A stretch of 64,000 nt of DNA, from positions 62,001 through 126,000 of the forward strand of contig NW_025721207.1 in the NCBI RefSeq assembly GCF_922984935.1, written 5' to 3'. The position numbers were made by a program, and so were the translations under genes. Shown piece after piece: positions 62,140-64,000 of the stretch. The stretch comes from Meles meles. Lineage: Eukaryota > Chordata > Mammalia > Carnivora > Mustelidae. Numbering within the stretch: position 1 is the first letter of the stretch; each line of letters opens with the position of its first letter. The notes under the pieces are model-generated. The model was not told where the DNA came from. It saw only the letters and a list, made by a program, of their open reading frames with translations, and did not search any database.

Positions 62140-62376
62140 GACACTTACACACACAAGCCCAGCAGTTGAGGGGACCCGTGGCTGCGCCCGTCGATGCGAG
62201 CGTGTGGGGCTGGGCGGCCGGCTCTGGCCTCCCGGTGTCACCTTAGTCTCCTTTCGGCCGAAAGGCCAGAGGCGTCAGGCAGCCCTGAGAGGACCTCCAG
62301 AGCGCGGGGAAGTGGTAGCCGGGCGCGCTGTCCTCCGTCTCCACCGTCCCGAGTTTGGGAGGCAGCATGCGAACAT
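59559..62376 (-). pseudogene. Array gene, unit 9 copy; exon 1 nonsense
   Basis: Exons would be 62376-62242, 61765-61648 and 61381-59559. It has the same codon-34 TGA as unit 8 (62277-62275), so the change predates their separation or was copied between them. Exon 3 is open. Private residues are LAPPPAPVPAL and a Val in the hydrophobic tail (LTVILALH), a conservative change. Confidence 0.55.
62108..62137 (+). repeat. (CA)15 microsatellite, unit 9
   Basis: 30 bp, the same length and flank as unit 8. Confidence 0.95.
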
Positions 62377-64000
62377 GGTGTCGGTTGGACGATGTCCAAA
62401 GCAACGAGCTGCGCAGGGGGGCGTCCCTGGAATGTGGGTGCCTGGTGACGTGGGTTCCAATTCTGTTGGGCTCTGTGGTCAGGGAAGTGAAGTCACCGCT
62501 TCCTGGGGACCCCTGCCCCGACTTCCTCCTCACACCCGAGTCCCCGAGGGCCCCTCCCCCAGCCGCTCCGTGCTCACCCCTCACCCCATGCCGCGTCCAG
62601 ACAGTGGCCCCCACACATCGGACTTGTTTCGGTGGTGCTGACGGCAGCAGGCCACCGCGCTGAGCCCTGCCCGCATGCAGGGGCCCGTCGGTGTTGGGCA
62701 TGCACCCGCGTGTGCAATGGGGTGGGGGGCGGTCAGGGAGTCAGCATGGGTCCGGCTAGGGAGATCCTCCCGAGGAGACTCCCAGGTTCCCACTCACAGC
62801 TGCGTGTGTGTTCCCGTGGGTCCACGCCCTGTCCGACCCGGGGTGTGCTCAGCGTGTGCGTTTCAGCCACGTGGTCTGTGCCAGGAGGGTTCTCACGGGG
62901 ATGCCGTGGCAGGAGGCAGTTCCTGGGCAGGAGCGACGGGGTTCTTCAGGAACCTCGAGACCGTCAGCGAGCATCTGTTGCCACGACGGGTCGAGGGACT
63001 CGTCGTGGGCTGCGCGTGCGTGGGTGTGTCCCTGCGTGGGTGCGGGCGTGCACGGGGCCCGATGGGAACGGGGTTCCGGACCCGGCAGCGGCCAGGGTGT
63101 GTGTGGGGTGCTTCGGGGGAGGGGACCGAGCTAGGCCAGGGCCTGGCCATCCCTGCTGAGGGGAAGGTGAACCAGCCCACACGGAGGACCGGCGGGCAGG
63201 AGGAGCCTTGTGGCCACGGGGCCGGCGAGCCCGGGCTGATCCTTCCTTGGCAGGACGCATGTGGGCAGCTCCGGTTCCTGCTCGGAGCCCGGGGGACCCG
63301 CGGCTCCCACGGGAGATCGTTTCTTGTGCAGCGGGAGGCCTTGTGCCCTCGGGCTCCGGGCTCCCGGGAGCACAGCTGAGGATGAGCCCATCCTCGGAGC
63401 CGCCATCCGCCGTGGGTGCGGGGGTCCTCCCACGCCGTACCGTCCACTTCTTCGGCCTTGTTGTCGGCATAGTCGATGCAGGGAGGGCGGCAGTGGGGGC
63501 CGTGGGTGAAGAGCCCGCCGTGGGAAGAGGGGCCCAAACTCACGGTGCTGGGGGTTCCTCCTTCCGAGGAAGCCGGGGCAGGACTCCAGGCAGAAGCAGA
63601 GGGGGAGCTGGGGCATGGTGGCCGCCCGGTCCCTCACCGGCTGAGCGAGGTCGTGGATACCCCCAGGCCCCTCTGGTCCTTGTTTTGGACCTCAGTCCAC
63701 AGAGGGTAGCCGCTCGGTCAAGGCAGGATGGCAAGTGCGGTGCAAAGACAGCAAGCGGCCGAGACCCGGCACAGTGGGGTTGTCGGTGGAGACAAGAGGG
63801 TGCGGTGGCCAATGCTGGAGAGGGTCTCGGCCTAGGCCTCGGGGCACCGGGGCTGGCGTGGCTCTGCCTTCCGGCGGAGGCCGGCGCGCGCCGCCCACCC
63901 TCGGGCACCTGCCGCCGCGGGAGCACCTGCCCCCTCCTCTCTGCCGAGGGCTCTCTCCTGCGCCAGCCGTGCCTCCTCCCACTCCAGCCAGCGGCTGCCG

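Larger units (their letters stand above)
3283..64000. repeat. Macrosatellite array, about 6.96-kb unit, 8.7 copies seen
   Basis: The sequence repeats head-to-tail with spacings of 6964, 6961, 6957, 6956, 6945, 6971 and 6950 bp, measured between successive minus-strand stop codons at 10855, 17819, 24780, 31737, 38693, 45638, 52609 and 59559. Homogenised copies differ by scattered single bases and small indels. Most length differences come from the CA, poly-C and poly-G runs and a 6-bp step in the G-rich region. The array runs off the right end, so its true size is unknown. Unit size, GC richness and one gene per unit resemble known mammalian macrosatellites such as D4Z4 and DXZ4 in style. I see no sequence homology to either. 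Confidence 0.97.
59554..64000. repeat. Array unit 9 (partial, cut by window end)
   Basis: The first 4447 bp of a unit: the full gene half plus 1.6 kb of spacer. It shares all the unit 8 subtype changes it covers, including the dense substitutions from 63424 onward and the exon 1 nonsense change. Private features include 'aggaggagcaagg' near 59835 and 'ctagggagatcc' near 62756. Confidence 0.95.

Noticed and set aside
10850..64000. D4Z4/DUXC-type array with double-homeobox genes
   Set aside because: I looked for homeodomain wording (WFQNRR and flanks) in the translated frames and found none.
10850..64000. DXZ4 equivalent with CTCF sites
   Set aside because: Unit size differs from the forms I know. 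Near-matches such as 'gccagaggtggcggg' and 'ccgcaggtggc' do not fit the CTCF core spacing. A motif scan would be needed to reopen this.
10850..64000. CRISPR array or ribosomal DNA
   Set aside because: The repeat unit is 7 kb with no short direct repeats and spacers, and no rRNA-like sequence was recognised.

Overview
The window comes from a mammalian genome, most likely a carnivoran (cat, dog, seal or weasel group). The left 3.3 kb carries an antisense CAN-type tRNA-derived SINE (about 1955-2069) with intact-looking A and B boxes, plus three L1 3'-end fragments whose wording is that of carnivore L1 tails. I see no bacterial gene organisation. This left flank is ordinary AT-rich to mixed intergenic DNA with no gene I can support.

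From about 3283 to the right edge (64000) the window is one tandem macrosatellite with a period of about 6.96 kb. Phased on a recurring poly(A) signal, the units start at 10850, 17814, 24775, 31732, 38688, 45633, 52604 and 59554 (lengths 6964, 6961, 6957, 6956, 6945, 6971 and 6950 bp, the last cut off by the window end). A left-edge unit (3283-10849) precedes them. Its first 2.56 kb is strongly diverged, but from about 5848 onward it is nearly identical to the others. The array does not end inside the window.

Each unit has two parts. One half holds what I interpret as a three-exon gene on the minus strand. Exon 1 encodes a Cys-Cys-Leu-Pro start and a basic stretch, and exon 2 is a 118-bp charged exon. 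Exon 3 is a large Pro/Leu/Ala-rich exon built on a G-rich minisatellite. It ends in a hydrophobic C-terminal segment, and its stop codon overlaps AATAAA. Splice phases agree across both introns in every complete unit. The other half (about 4.1 kb) is a GC- and CpG-rich spacer holding a homopurine tract, possible extra exons on both strands, and probably the promoter. A (CA)n microsatellite lies in intron 1.

Units 2-7 keep the reading frame open (691 or 693 aa predicted). Units 8 and 9 share a nonsense change in exon 1. The edge unit 1 has an intact exon 1 and exon 2 spliced to a frameshifted, diverged exon 3. Neighbouring units come in very similar pairs (2/3, 4/5, 6/7, 8/9), and a different set (3, 4, 5) shares spacer changes, so the array is a mosaic of recent duplication and conversion. 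I cannot name the gene with confidence. A resemblance of the N-terminus to carnivore predicted 'RALGDS-like' proteins is recalled from memory only. Expression, function and chromosomal location cannot be seen from this sequence.
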